From the NCBI RefSeq assembly GCF_025506355.1, contig NZ_JANZYP010000008.1, positions 62,001 to 126,000 on the forward strand: a stretch of 64,000 nt of DNA, in the 5' to 3' direction. This stretch comes from Sphaerisporangium corydalis. Its GTDB lineage: Bacteria > Actinomycetota > Actinomycetes > Streptosporangiales > Streptosporangiaceae. The notes under the pieces were generated by a model. That model saw nothing but the letters and a program-made list of their open reading frames with translations. It was not told the DNA's origin and did no database searches. This document shows, in pieces, positions 41,183 through 50,094 of the stretch. Position numbers and translations under genes: made by a program. Position 1 is the stretch's first letter. The number at the start of each line of letters is the position of its first letter.

Positions 41183-41740
41183 CTAGAACGTCACACCGAA
41201 CGTGGTGAAGAACCAGAAGGACGACGTCAGCCACAGCCCGGTGAGCGCGGTGAAGGCGAGCCCGCCGAGCACGGGCAGCGCCCACCCCGGCAGGTCCCGC
41301 TTGGGAAGCGAGAGCATCTTGGCGACGAACACGCCGTAGAAGAAGGTGCCGAGCAGCGAGTGCACGAGCACGCGGGTGGTGTCGAACTGCGCGCCGAGCG
41401 CGTACAGGCAGTGGAAGGCCACGGGCACCGACAGCAGGAACGCCACGCGTCCCGACCAGCGGTGCAGGGTGCCGGTCCACGAGGGCGCCTGGACGCCGGG
41501 GAGCTTGCCGTACATGGCCAGCGCGGAGAAGATCTGGACGAGCGCGAGCACGAAGGACCCGGTGGCGAGCCAGGCCTTCATGGCCAGGGTCCCGGAGAAC
41601 CCCGACAGGCCCACCGCGTAACCGGTGGGGGTGTGCGCGCGGCCGTACACGCCGAGGGCGACGGCGACCAGGCCGCCCACGAGGAGGGGCACGAGGTAGG
41701 GCGCGAAGCTCTGCTTGCGCACAGGCTGGGGGATGGTCAT
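41183..41740 (-). CDS. DUF6529 membrane protein
   Basis: 185 residues with about five membrane helices (LVPLLVGGLVAVALGVYG, WLATGSFVLALVQIFSAL, VAFLLSVPVAFHCLYAL, LLGTFFYGVFVAKML, LGGLAFTALTGLWLTSSFWF). Several His in helices (LHRWSGR, FHCLYAL, VHSLLG) are spaced as in b-type-haem membrane proteins, which is suggestive only. It follows the exported protein gene by 21 bases on the same strand, so they form an operon. Confidence 0.82.
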   Translation of the reverse strand: MTIPQPVRKQSFAPYLVPLLVGGLVAVALGVYGRAHTPTGYAVGLSGFSGTLAMKAWLATGSFVLALVQIFSALAMYGKLPGVQAPSWTGTLHRWSGRVAFLLSVPVAFHCLYALGAQFDTTRVLVHSLLGTFFYGVFVAKMLSLPKRDLPGWALPVLGGLAFTALTGLWLTSSFWFFTTFGVTF

Positions 41741-41761
41741 GGGAGCGGTCCTTGTCAGAGG

Positions 41762-42448
41762 TCAGAGGTCGTCGAAGAAGGCGTCGGTGTCCTCGGGCCG
41801 GAGCTCGGCCCCGTCGACGGTCACCGGGGAGCCGGGGGTGAGCTTCGGAGCCGGGTACGGGGCCTCGTCGACGCCCAGGAGCCCTACCTGGCGCCCGCCC
41901 GGCAGGATGATCCAGCCGCCGACGACCTTGGCGCCGCGTACGGTGGCGGTCGCGCGGTACAGGCCGGAGGGCTTCTTGACGAGCGGCGCCGAGAAGCGCC
42001 ACTTGGCCTTGCCCACCTGGAGCCTGCCCTGCGCCTTGCCGTTCCCGAGGGCCGCGGTGATCAGCGAGCCCTTTCCGGCGAGGGTGACCGTGTTGTTCTC
42101 GGCGGTGCCCTTGAGCCAGGACTCGATACGCCCGTCGCAGAAGTACGCGATCGCCTTGCCGTTCTTGATCGAGAGCGCGACCAGCCCGCCGTTGCCCTGG
42201 GCGACGCCCGCGTAGTCGGCGCGCTTGGGGGTCGGGTCGGCCGGTTCGGCGGCGTCGGTCGGCGCGGCCGACGGCGTCGCCTGGCCCGGCGGCGCGGACT
42301 CGGGGGACACCGAGGTGGTGACCTTGGCGGCCGGCGCGCTGGAGGCGGCCGTGTCGGTGCGCGGTGCGGTCGTGACGCTCAGCACGCCCAGCCCGACGAC
42401 GAGGACCGCTCCCGCGCCCAGCGTGTGAAAGGGCCCTAGCCGTTTCAT
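41762..42448 (-). CDS. Exported hypothetical protein, partner of DUF6529
   Basis: 228 residues, ATG 42448 with AGGAGAG upstream. N-terminal signal or anchor (TLGAGAVLVVGLGVLSVTTA), a 50-residue Ala/Pro/Thr linker, then a beta-rich domain with repeating short strands (DYAGVAQGNGGLVALSIKNG, AIAYFCDGRIESWLKGT). Not recognised by name. Likely outside the membrane and anchored. First gene of a two-gene operon with the DUF6529 protein, so a joint membrane function is probable. Confidence 0.75.
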   Translation of the reverse strand: MKRLGPFHTLGAGAVLVVGLGVLSVTTAPRTDTAASSAPAAKVTTSVSPESAPPGQATPSAAPTDAAEPADPTPKRADYAGVAQGNGGLVALSIKNGKAIAYFCDGRIESWLKGTAENNTVTLAGKGSLITAALGNGKAQGRLQVGKAKWRFSAPLVKKPSGLYRATATVRGAKVVGGWIILPGGRQVGLLGVDEAPYPAPKLTPGSPVTVDGAELRPEDTDAFFDDL

Positions 42449-42609
42449 GATCTCTCCTGAGATTTCGGTTGCTCGTTGAAGGTTGGGGCCTGCGGTCGCG
42501 GCTGTCTATGAAGAAAGACACACACCAGGGCCCGGGCCCAGGAAGGGTGGAGCGCCTACACAGGCATCCGACCGCCGGGACATGTGACCGGGTGAGGAGA
42601 ATGACGGTC

Positions 42610-43641
42610 ATGCACGATCCGTCACAGGACCGCCAGCCGCCGCAGGAGCCGGGGCCCTCGGGACCGGGGCGGTCGCCGGTGTATCCCTACTATCCGGGCG
42701 CGCAGCCCTGGCAGGGGCCGCCCGCGCCCGCGCCCCGGGTCGTGCCGGCGCCGCCCGGCACGCGGTACGACCATCTGGCCCGCACGCCCGAGTACCGCCG
42801 GTGGCGCACGGTCGTCGGCACGGTGGTCGTCGCCGTGGCGTTCGTCGGCTCGGCCTACGTCGTGCTCCTCGCCGCCTGGATCGTCGCGCTGATCCTCGGC
42901 GTCAGGATCATCGCCGATGGGGGCGAGCGGCTGTTCGGCGACCCGGTGTTCGAGGTGGCGGTGCTGCTGCTGTCGATCGCCGTGGTCCTGCCGGCGGTCT
43001 ACCTGACCGCGTGGCTGGTCCAGCGGCGCCCGCCCGGCACCCTGTCGTCGGTGCTCGGGCGGCTGCGCTGGCGGTGGCTGCTGACCTGCGTGGGGGTGGC
43101 CCTGGTGGCGCTGGTCCTCGGCCAGACCGCGATGGTGGGGACCTACGCGGTGACGGGCGAGGACCTCGGCGGGCTGTTCGGCTGGGTGGGCTGGGGGCGG
43201 TTCCTGTCCGGCGCGGTGGTGATCGTGCTGCTGGTGCCGTTCCAGGCCGCCGCGGAGGAGTACGTGTTCCGCGGCTGGCTGCTCCAGGCGTTCGGCGCCT
43301 TCTTCACGACCCCGTGGCCGGGCATCCTGCTGGGCGCGGCGGCGTTCACCTCGCTGCACGCCTACACCGACTGGGGCATCATCGACGTGTTCTCCTTCGG
43401 CGCGCTGATGGGCTGGCTCGCGGTCCGCACGGGCGGCCTTGAGGCGCCCATCGCGCTGCACACGGTCAACAATCTGGTGAGCTTCCTGCCGTCCGCCGCC
43501 GCCGGTGAGCTCGGCGACGCGCTGCGTCAGGGCGCGGTGCCGTGGCAGGCGCTCTCGGGGACCGTGGTCCAGTTGGGGTTCTTCGCCGTTGTGGTCGTGA
43601 TAATCGCCCAGAAGCGGGCAATTCCGACCGTCTCTAGATAA
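42610..43641 (+). CDS. CPBP intramembrane glutamic protease
   Basis: 343 residues from ATG 42610 (AGGAG 10 bases upstream; ATG 42601 is too close to it). A Pro-rich cytoplasmic start of about 65 residues is followed by eight or so membrane helices. CPBP motifs: EEYVFRGWLLQAFG (EExxxR, about 217-230), FTSLHAYTDWG (FxxxH) and the third motif around LHTVNNLVSF. Expected to cleave membrane-embedded substrates, such as prenylated or bacteriocin-related peptides. Confidence 0.9.
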   Translation: MHDPSQDRQPPQEPGPSGPGRSPVYPYYPGAQPWQGPPAPAPRVVPAPPGTRYDHLARTPEYRRWRTVVGTVVVAVAFVGSAYVVLLAAWIVALILGVRIIADGGERLFGDPVFEVAVLLLSIAVVLPAVYLTAWLVQRRPPGTLSSVLGRLRWRWLLTCVGVALVALVLGQTAMVGTYAVTGEDLGGLFGWVGWGRFLSGAVVIVLLVPFQAAAEEYVFRGWLLQAFGAFFTTPWPGILLGAAAFTSLHAYTDWGIIDVFSFGALMGWLAVRTGGLEAPIALHTVNNLVSFLPSAAAGELGDALRQGAVPWQALSGTVVQLGFFAVVVVIIAQKRAIPTVSR

Positions 43642-43658
43642 ATCTGACTAGAGAGGTC
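43626..43658 (+). terminator. Hairpin overlapping the end of the CPBP gene
   Basis: GACC-G-TCTCTAG (from 43626) pairs with CTAGAGA-GGTC (to 43658), 10-base loop containing the TAA stop. The 270 bases after it hold no gene and lead to the surface-protein start. Confidence 0.5.
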
Positions 43659-43912
43659 TCGCCAGAAGGGGCCTCGGCGTGTTGCCCTGGAAGCGTGCGG
43701 GCCGGCAGTCGGTCCCCAGGGAGGTGCGCGCTGGCGGCGAGGGCGAGAGCGGCCATCATCCCACCCGGTTGTGTGATCACTGGGCATGGGTTGGGTATCG
43801 GTACGATCGCAGGTGATCTGTGGTCAATGAAACCGATGCACTGGATTCGGTGGAACGGTCCTGGATCACCGCCTTCAGACTGGGTTAGGCTGCCGACAAG
43901 GAGGTGCTGAGC

Positions 43913-46900
43913 GTGGCCTCGGGCCCCCACGACCCGCGCTCGTCATGGTGGTCGGCGGACGACGATGCCGACCACGCGGGCACGTCACGCCCATCCGGGT
44001 CCCAGCAGGCCCACACACCCCCTCCGACCCTGCACCACTCCCCGCCGGACCCCTCGGCCCCGCGCTCCAGCGGCCTGCCGCTCGACTCGCCGTGGGCCCT
44101 GCCGCCCTTCGGGGCGCCGACCCCCGGCGAGGAACCCCCGGTCCCCGAGGAACCCGAGCCGCCGAGGCAGCCGTCCGCCGGACGCCACCCCTACGCGCGG
44201 CCGTACGGCGGCGAACCCCGGCACAGCGCGGGCCACGCGTCCCCTGAGACCTTCTCTGAGCCCTCCCCGGCCTGGGAGCCCCACCGAGACCAGGGGGCGG
44301 CCCCGGCGGGCCACCAGGACCCCTCAGAGGGCGGCGGCCCCGATCCTGACGAGCCGGCCTGGCCGCCGCGCCGGCTGGTGAACCGCCCGGATCGGCTGGT
44401 CGCCTCCGGCCCCCCGCGCAAGCCTTCCCGCCCTGCGGAACCCGCCCATCGCCCTCCCGAGCCCGCCCCCCGCGCACCCGAGCCCGCCCCCCGCTCTCCC
44501 GAGCCCGTATCGCGTCCTCCCGAGCCCGCCAGGGAGCGCCCGGGGATCAGGTTCGGCCCCGGCATCCCGGCCGAGCCGGAGAACACGGCGGAGCCCGGCG
44601 ACCCGGACGAGGAGCACATCGGCAGGCCGCCGGAGGGACGCCCACCCCGTCCCGACATCCTGGTGGCGTCCGGCCCTGCCCGGCCGCGCGCCGCCGCGCG
44701 GGGCCGCCACCACCGCGACCAGACCGCGCCCAAGCCCCAGCGCCCGCCCCGGCGGCGCGGCCCCGGGCGCGGGCTGCTCACCCCGATCTTCGTGGTCGTC
44801 GTCCTGCTCGCGACCGCCGGACTCGGGCTGGTGATCGTCAACTGGGTGAACTCCCCGACGAGCTCGGGCCTGCGCCTGGCCGCCGGCGACGGCGGATCGG
44901 GAGACCAGGCGTTCGTGGCGCCCCCCGGCATCAGCGGCAACGGCTCCAGCCAGGTGCTCAACGCGGTCACCTCCGTCGGCTCGACCGTCGTCGCCGTCGG
45001 CAGCGACACCACCAGCCCGGTGCCGCGCCCGCTCTTCCTGGTCTCGCCGGACGGCGGGAAGTCCTGGCAGCTCGGCAGGGTGACCGGCCCGGCCGGCTAC
45101 CAGCCCGCCGGGTCGGCCGGGCGCGTCGCCGGCGGCGACGGCCGCTGGCTGGCCGCGGGCACCGAGGCCCCCGGCGCGTCCGGGGCCGCCGCGCGCGGCA
45201 TGTGGACCAGCACCGACGGCCGTGCCTGGACGGCGGTCGACCCCTCGCGGCTGTCGGTCTTCTGGGCCGGTGACCGGATCACCGACCTGGCGCGCACGGC
45301 CGGCGGCTTCGTCGCCGTCGGCTCCACGACCCTCCAGGACGGCGGGAACGGCCCAGTGGCCTGGGTGTCCCCGGACGGGCAGAGCTGGAGCCGCGTGGAC
45401 ACCGGGCAGATCGGCGCCACCGACAAGGTGCGGGCCATCCGCGCCGTGGTGGCCAAGGGCGACGCCGTCGTGGCGCTGGCCGACCCGGGCAAGGGCGACA
45501 CGACCTCGGTCATCCTGCGCTCCCCTGACGGCGGCAGGACCTGGCTCCGCACGGCCGCCGCCCTGCCCGGCGTGCGGCCCGAGCCCGGCGCGCTCGCCGT
45601 GGCGAGCAAGGGGTTCCTGCTCGTGCCCACCCTGCAGAAGTCGGACGCGGGCGAGGTCCGGGTGTATTGCTCCCAGCTCGGCGACGAGTGGCGGCAGTGC
45701 GGGGTGATCGGCGGGCTCGGGCGCGAGGCGACCGGCGTGCGCGGCCTGGCCAGCTCCGCCGCGGGGGTCGCGGCGGTCGCCGAGTCGGGCTGGGAGCGCT
45801 ACGGCGTCTTCACCAGCGAGGACGGCAAGAACTGGACCGAGAGCAACAACCTCGGCCAGATCCCCGGCACGCTCCGCGGCCTGGCGATCACCGACGCGGG
45901 CACCCTGGTGGCCGCCGGCGATCAGCGGGCGGGCGGCCTGGACAACCTGCCGGTGCTGATGACGGCGGCCAAGGGCAAGGGCGCCGCCCCGGTGCCGCTC
46001 TCGGAGATCAGCGGGCTGACCCGCTCGGCCCGCGAGACCACCTCCCTGGTCGCGGCCGGCGACTCGTTCGTCGCCGTCGGCTCGGTCAAGGGGGACGCGG
46101 GCATCTGGACCAGCGCGACCGGCCAGAACTGGAAGGCCGTGAGCTCGCCCGCGCTCGGCGGCGCGGGCAGGCAGTCGCTCAACGACGTCGCGCACGGCCC
46201 GCAGGGGTGGCTCGCGGTGGGCAGCACCACGGCCGACTCGGCGTTCGTCAGGCCGCTGCTCGCCACCTCCGCCGACGGCCGTTCCTGGCGCGCGGCCCCG
46301 GAGTCCCCGGCGCTCGGCGCCTCGGGACGGTACGCCGTGGTGCCGCGCGTGGTCGCGGCCGGCCCCAAGGGGTACGTGCTCGCGGGCGACGACAGCGGCC
46401 CCGGCGGGGTCGTCGCGGCGCTGTGGTTCTCCGCCGACCTGCGCCGCTACTCGCGGTCCGCGCCCGAGAGCCTCCCGGCGGGCGGCGCCGACGTGCGCAT
46501 CCAGGACGTCGTGGCCACCTCGGGCGGGTACCTCGCGGTCGGCGGTTCGGGGACGACGGGCCGTACCTCCGGCGTGGTCTGGGTGTCCGACGACGGGCTG
46601 AACTGGACGGCGCGCAAGCGCGTGATCCCCGAAGGGGCCCGCTCGGCGAGCCTGCGCCGGGCCGTCCTGCGGGGCGACGACGTGGTGGCCGTGGGCAGCG
46701 CGCAGAACGAGAAGGGCGTCGAGCAGCCGTTCGCGGCGGTCTCGGGCGATGACGGGGTCACCTGGGAGTACTCCTGGCTGCCCGCCGACGCCCAGGCGGA
46801 CGTGCTGGACCTGACGTCCTCGGAGTCCGGCCTGGTCGCGGTGGGCTCCTACGGGCCGCCCGCGACCGGCGACAGCGCGGTGTGGACGTCCCAGGACGGC

Positions 46901-47065
46901 CACGACTGGCAGCGCCACGCCCTGACGGGGGACGGCATGACCGGCGACGGCGCGCAGTGGCTCAGCGCGATCGCCGTGATCGAGGACAGGGTCGTCGCAC
47001 TCGGCCGCTCCACCACCTACACCTCCGACCACCTCACCCTGTGGCGGACGTCCTTCAGTCGCTGA
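43913..47065 (+). CDS. Large single-pass membrane protein with extracellular beta-propeller (Asp-box) domain
   Basis: 1050 residues from GTG 43913, 8 bases after AAGGAGG. Residues 1-285 are Pro/Arg/Glu-rich and disordered (PEPAPR-type repeats). One membrane segment follows (LLTPIFVVVVLLATAGLGLVIVNWV without its first residues). The outer 740 residues carry more than ten repeats of the FVAVGS/LVAVGS strand and WTSxDGxxW Asp-box type (SPDGGKSW, TSTDGRAW, TSEDGKNW, TSQDGHDW), as in sialidase-like propellers. No catalytic set for sialidase is evident; it may bind glycans or sense the wall. Its 3' end overlaps the Nudix gene by 11 bases. Confidence 0.8.
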   Translation: MASGPHDPRSSWWSADDDADHAGTSRPSGSQQAHTPPPTLHHSPPDPSAPRSSGLPLDSPWALPPFGAPTPGEEPPVPEEPEPPRQPSAGRHPYARPYGGEPRHSAGHASPETFSEPSPAWEPHRDQGAAPAGHQDPSEGGGPDPDEPAWPPRRLVNRPDRLVASGPPRKPSRPAEPAHRPPEPAPRAPEPAPRSPEPVSRPPEPARERPGIRFGPGIPAEPENTAEPGDPDEEHIGRPPEGRPPRPDILVASGPARPRAAARGRHHRDQTAPKPQRPPRRRGPGRGLLTPIFVVVVLLATAGLGLVIVNWVNSPTSSGLRLAAGDGGSGDQAFVAPPGISGNGSSQVLNAVTSVGSTVVAVGSDTTSPVPRPLFLVSPDGGKSWQLGRVTGPAGYQPAGSAGRVAGGDGRWLAAGTEAPGASGAAARGMWTSTDGRAWTAVDPSRLSVFWAGDRITDLARTAGGFVAVGSTTLQDGGNGPVAWVSPDGQSWSRVDTGQIGATDKVRAIRAVVAKGDAVVALADPGKGDTTSVILRSPDGGRTWLRTAAALPGVRPEPGALAVASKGFLLVPTLQKSDAGEVRVYCSQLGDEWRQCGVIGGLGREATGVRGLASSAAGVAAVAESGWERYGVFTSEDGKNWTESNNLGQIPGTLRGLAITDAGTLVAAGDQRAGGLDNLPVLMTAAKGKGAAPVPLSEISGLTRSARETTSLVAAGDSFVAVGSVKGDAGIWTSATGQNWKAVSSPALGGAGRQSLNDVAHGPQGWLAVGSTTADSAFVRPLLATSADGRSWRAAPESPALGASGRYAVVPRVVAAGPKGYVLAGDDSGPGGVVAALWFSADLRRYSRSAPESLPAGGADVRIQDVVATSGGYLAVGGSGTTGRTSGVVWVSDDGLNWTARKRVIPEGARSASLRRAVLRGDDVVAVGSAQNEKGVEQPFAAVSGDDGVTWEYSWLPADAQADVLDLTSSESGLVAVGSYGPPATGDSAVWTSQDGHDWQRHALTGDGMTGDGAQWLSAIAVIEDRVVALGRSTTYTSDHLTLWRTSFSR

Positions 47066-47468
47066 CCCGCCCGTCCGAGGGCGTGACGACGCGCCAGTCG
47101 GTCAGGGCGGCAAGGAGGCCGGAGGTGAGCGGGAGGCGGTCAAGGCCGGCGAGGGGGAACCAGCCCACGCCGGCCGCGTCGTCGCCCGCACGGGGCGTGC
47201 CGCCGGTGGGCACCGCGTAGTAGTCGTGGATCTCGTACACCACGCCGCCGGGGCCGGGACGCTCCACGCTGCCCGCCCACGCGCCGACCGTGACCGAAAG
47301 GCCCGTCTCCTCCAGCATCTCGCGTTCCAGAGCCGCGACGTCGGATTCGCCGGGCTCCACCCGGCCGCCAGGGAGCGACCACAGGCCCTCGCCGGGCGGG
47401 TGCCCGCGCAGGACCAGCAGCAGCCGTTCCTCGCCGAGGACGATCCCTCCCACGCATCTCACGCGCAT
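47055..47468 (-). CDS. Nudix hydrolase
   Basis: 137 residues. Complete Nudix box: GGRVEPGESDVAALE then REMLEETGL (G-x5-E-x7-REUxEExGU, about 34-56). Start RVRCVGGIVLGEERLLLVLR is of the MutT group. Hydrolyses a nucleoside diphosphate linked to X, possibly an oxidised nucleotide. Convergent with the large surface protein (11-base overlap) and divergent from the DUF6758 gene. Confidence 0.92.
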   Translation of the reverse strand: MRVRCVGGIVLGEERLLLVLRGHPPGEGLWSLPGGRVEPGESDVAALEREMLEETGLSVTVGAWAGSVERPGPGGVVYEIHDYYAVPTGGTPRAGDDAAGVGWFPLAGLDRLPLTSGLLAALTDWRVVTPSDGRVSD

Positions 47469-47540
47469 GAGCCAAGATTACGCCGGGATAACGGGATGCC
47501 CCTTGACTTACCCGCGTCGGCGGAAGCACCGTGGGTAACT

Positions 47541-48176
47541 GTGAGAGCCGCGCCCACCTGCCCTCGGTGTTTCGGCACGCTCCGCCCACCTGGCGCGTGG
47601 TCGAGCGCCTGGCGTTGCGGCGTGCACGGCGATGTCCTGCCCTTCACCGCCAGGAGACCGTCCACCGAGGCCCTTGACGTGGTACGCAAGGACTCCCGCG
47701 TCCCCTTCTGGGTCCCGTGGCCGCTGCCGCCGGGCTGGCTGGTGACCGGGTTCGGCGACGCCGGCGACGAGCGCGACGGCACCCGCGCGGGTGTGGTGGC
47801 CCTTTCGGGGCCGTCGGTCACCCTCGGGCCCGCCGACCTGGTGGTCGTGGCCGAGGAGCCCGGCATGGGCCTCGGGGCCGCCTTCGCGGGCCTCGACGCC
47901 CCCGATCCGGGGCCGGGTTTCGACGTCGGCCCGCCGAACGCCAAGGTCGACACCGTCGGGCACCCCACGTCCCTGTGGTGGGTGGAGAGCCTGTCCGACC
48001 GCGCCGCGTACGTCGGCGAGGCCATGGGCAACTGGTTGTGGGTGATCGGCTGGCCCGCCGAGGCGGGGTGCATGGTCGAGCTCGCCCAGCTCTCCCTGCG
48101 CGACCTGAGAGAGCAGGACCAGGAGCTGGACCTGCCCTTCGGCGCCTATTCCCCCCGCCTCGGAGACGAGCCCTGA
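47541..48176 (+). CDS. DUF6758 zinc-ribbon protein
   Basis: 211 residues from GTG 47541, chosen because the family starts a few residues before the CPRC motif. An upstream ATG at 47494 is possible. Zinc-ribbon Cys pairs PTCPRCFG and WRCGVHGD, then WVPWPLPPGWLVTGFGDAGD, VVVAEEPGMGLGAAFAGLD and WLWVIGWPAEAG, all typical of DUF6758. Function unknown. The MBL-fold gene is 102 bases downstream on the same strand. Confidence 0.85.
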   Translation: MRAAPTCPRCFGTLRPPGAWSSAWRCGVHGDVLPFTARRPSTEALDVVRKDSRVPFWVPWPLPPGWLVTGFGDAGDERDGTRAGVVALSGPSVTLGPADLVVVAEEPGMGLGAAFAGLDAPDPGPGFDVGPPNAKVDTVGHPTSLWWVESLSDRAAYVGEAMGNWLWVIGWPAEAGCMVELAQLSLRDLREQDQELDLPFGAYSPRLGDEP

Positions 48177-48278
48177 GGCCCGCGCCGACCCCCTGGGCGG
48201 GCGCCCCGCGAGGTTCCCCGGACGAAGTCGCCCGTTTGCTTATCCAGACGGGCTCAAGTGTTCGGTAAGGTCGTGGCC

Positions 48279-48998
48279 GTGACAGCGCGTATCGAGCGAG
48301 TGGTGACCGAGGGCGTCGTGACTATCGACGGCGCCGATTACAAGGTCGAGAACAACACGTGGATCGTGGGCGACGACGAGGAGGTCATCGTCATCGACCC
48401 CGCGCGCGACGCGGAGGCGATCCTCTCCAGCGTGGGCGAGCGCGAGATCCTCGCCATCGTCTGCACCGCCGGCCTGCCCGACCACGTCGGCGGGGCCATC
48501 GAGGTGGCCGCGCGCGACGAGGCGGTCATCGCCCTCAACCGCAAGGACCGCCAGCTCTGGCGGGAGACCTGGCAGGAGACCTACCCCGACATCGACATGG
48601 AGGACGAGGGCATCTTCGGCGTCGCCGACGTCGAGCTCGAGGTCATCTCCACCCCCGGCGTCACCCCGGGCGGCGTCTCGCTCTACGTCGAGGCGCTGGG
48701 CGCCGTCTTCACGGGCAAGACGCTGCTGGCCGACGGCCCCGGCAAGCTCGCCGGGGAGTACCCGGCGCTGGCCGACCAGCTCACGGCGATCGGCGAGCGG
48801 CTCTTCACGCTGCCCGCCGACACCCGCGTGCTGCCGGCCCACGGCGAGGAGACCACGATCGGGGACCAGGAGCCGCACTTCGACGACTGGCTCGCCGGGT
48901 CGCTCACCGGCGGCGGCGCCGACACCACCGCGGCCGAGGGCCCCCTGTCCGACGGCACCCGCGTCTCGGGGATCAAGCTCAACCTCGACGACGAGTGA
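48279..48998 (+). CDS. Metallo-beta-lactamase-fold protein lacking most metal ligands
   Basis: 239 residues from GTG 48279. The fold is clear (NTWIVGDDEEVIVIDPARDA, LEVISTPGVTPGGVSLY, AVFTGKTLLADGPG, LPAHGEETTIGDQEPHFDDW). However, the HxHxDH metal motif is CTAGLPDH (about 62-69), so both first His are gone. TPGH has become TPGV, and the Asp of GDT has become Lys. Only DH and the last His (PAHG) remain. Active relatives (glyoxalase II type) need these ligands, so this is probably a pseudoenzyme with a binding or regulatory role. Confidence 0.88.
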   Translation: MTARIERVVTEGVVTIDGADYKVENNTWIVGDDEEVIVIDPARDAEAILSSVGEREILAIVCTAGLPDHVGGAIEVAARDEAVIALNRKDRQLWRETWQETYPDIDMEDEGIFGVADVELEVISTPGVTPGGVSLYVEALGAVFTGKTLLADGPGKLAGEYPALADQLTAIGERLFTLPADTRVLPAHGEETTIGDQEPHFDDWLAGSLTGGGADTTAAEGPLSDGTRVSGIKLNLDDE

Positions 48999-49140
48999 CC
49001 CGGGCCGGGCCCGCCTTTCCGGCGTCGCTCGGCCCAGGGAGTGAGATCCGACGACCGGGCCGCCGGCAGCGGCGCGTCCGGCGCATCCGCCGCCCGCAGG
49101 GGCGGCCTGTGCCTCGCGGGGCGATGGGAGTGGGCTCACT

Positions 49141-50055
49141 GTGGGGCAACTCGGCCTGGAAGGCATGCCCAGGCGGCTCTATTCATGCACGCCGTCCCGG
49201 TTGAACGCCTGGCTCGACTGCCCTCGGCGTTACCGGTTCACCTACCTCGACCGCCCGGCGCCTCAGAAGGGTCCGCCGTGGGCGCACAACAGCGTGGGCG
49301 CCTCGGTGCACAACGCGCTGGCCGGCTGGTGGCGCGAGCCGTACGAGCGCAGGACCACCGCCGTGGCGGGCCTCCTGCTCACCAAAGGGTGGATCACCGA
49401 AGGCTTCCGCGACCAGGAGCAGTCCACCGAGTGGCGCGACCGGGCCCGTGCCATGGTCTCGGGGTACACGAGCACGCTGGACCCCTCGGACGAGCCGGTG
49501 GGCGTCGAGCGGACCGTCGCCACCCGCACGCACGTCATCGCGGTCTCCGGGCGCCTCGACCGGCTCGACCGGCGCGGCGAGGAGCTGGTGGTGGTCGACT
49601 ACAAGACCGGCAGGCGCCCGCTGACCGAGGACGACGCCCGCTCCTCGCTCGCCCTGGCGATCTACGCCGTGGCGTCGTCGCGCGTCATGCACCGCCCGTG
49701 CCACAAGGTGGAGCTCCACCACGTCCCGACCGGGTCGGTCGCCGCGTGGGAGCACACCGACGAGACCCTCGCCCGGCACATCGGCCGGGCCGAGGAGATC
49801 GCGATGGAGGCGTCGGAGGCCGACGAGCGGTACCGCTCGTGGCGGGGGGACGCGGCCCCGGCGCGCGGCGCCCGCGGCGCCCGCCAGGCGGCGCCCGAGA
49901 GTGGTCCCGCGACCGTGCCCGCCGAGATCGACGCCGTGTTCGCGCCGAGGACCGGGCCGATCTGCTCGTGGTGCGACTTCCGTCGCCGCTGCCCGGAGGG
50001 CCAGGCGATCGGCACCGCGCACCAACCCTGGGACGGCCTGGCCGACCCGGCCTGA
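49141..50055 (+). CDS. RecB-family PD-(D/E)XK nuclease with Fe-S-type cysteines
   Basis: 304 residues, GTG start; ATG 49165 is possible. CTPSRLNAWLDCPRRYRFTY at the start contains the first cluster Cys. Nuclease core VSGRLDRLD then LVVVDYKTGRRP (Asp and Lys of D-x-K, about 155-162). C-terminal CSWCDFRRRCPEG gives the other three Cys, as in AddB/Cas4 4Fe-4S nucleases. Expected single-strand exonuclease in recombination or repair. Follows the MBL-fold gene on the same strand. No cas genes are near. Confidence 0.88.
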   Translation: MGQLGLEGMPRRLYSCTPSRLNAWLDCPRRYRFTYLDRPAPQKGPPWAHNSVGASVHNALAGWWREPYERRTTAVAGLLLTKGWITEGFRDQEQSTEWRDRARAMVSGYTSTLDPSDEPVGVERTVATRTHVIAVSGRLDRLDRRGEELVVVDYKTGRRPLTEDDARSSLALAIYAVASSRVMHRPCHKVELHHVPTGSVAAWEHTDETLARHIGRAEEIAMEASEADERYRSWRGDAAPARGARGARQAAPESGPATVPAEIDAVFAPRTGPICSWCDFRRRCPEGQAIGTAHQPWDGLADPA

Positions 50056-50094
50056 GGCCGGGAGCCCGGTGGTCGCGGCCCGGGGGACGCGGGG

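Noticed and set aside
49141-50055. Cas4 of a CRISPR system
   Set aside because: The Cys pattern is similar, but no repeats or cas genes exist and the neighbours are housekeeping; a RecB-family nuclease is the better call.
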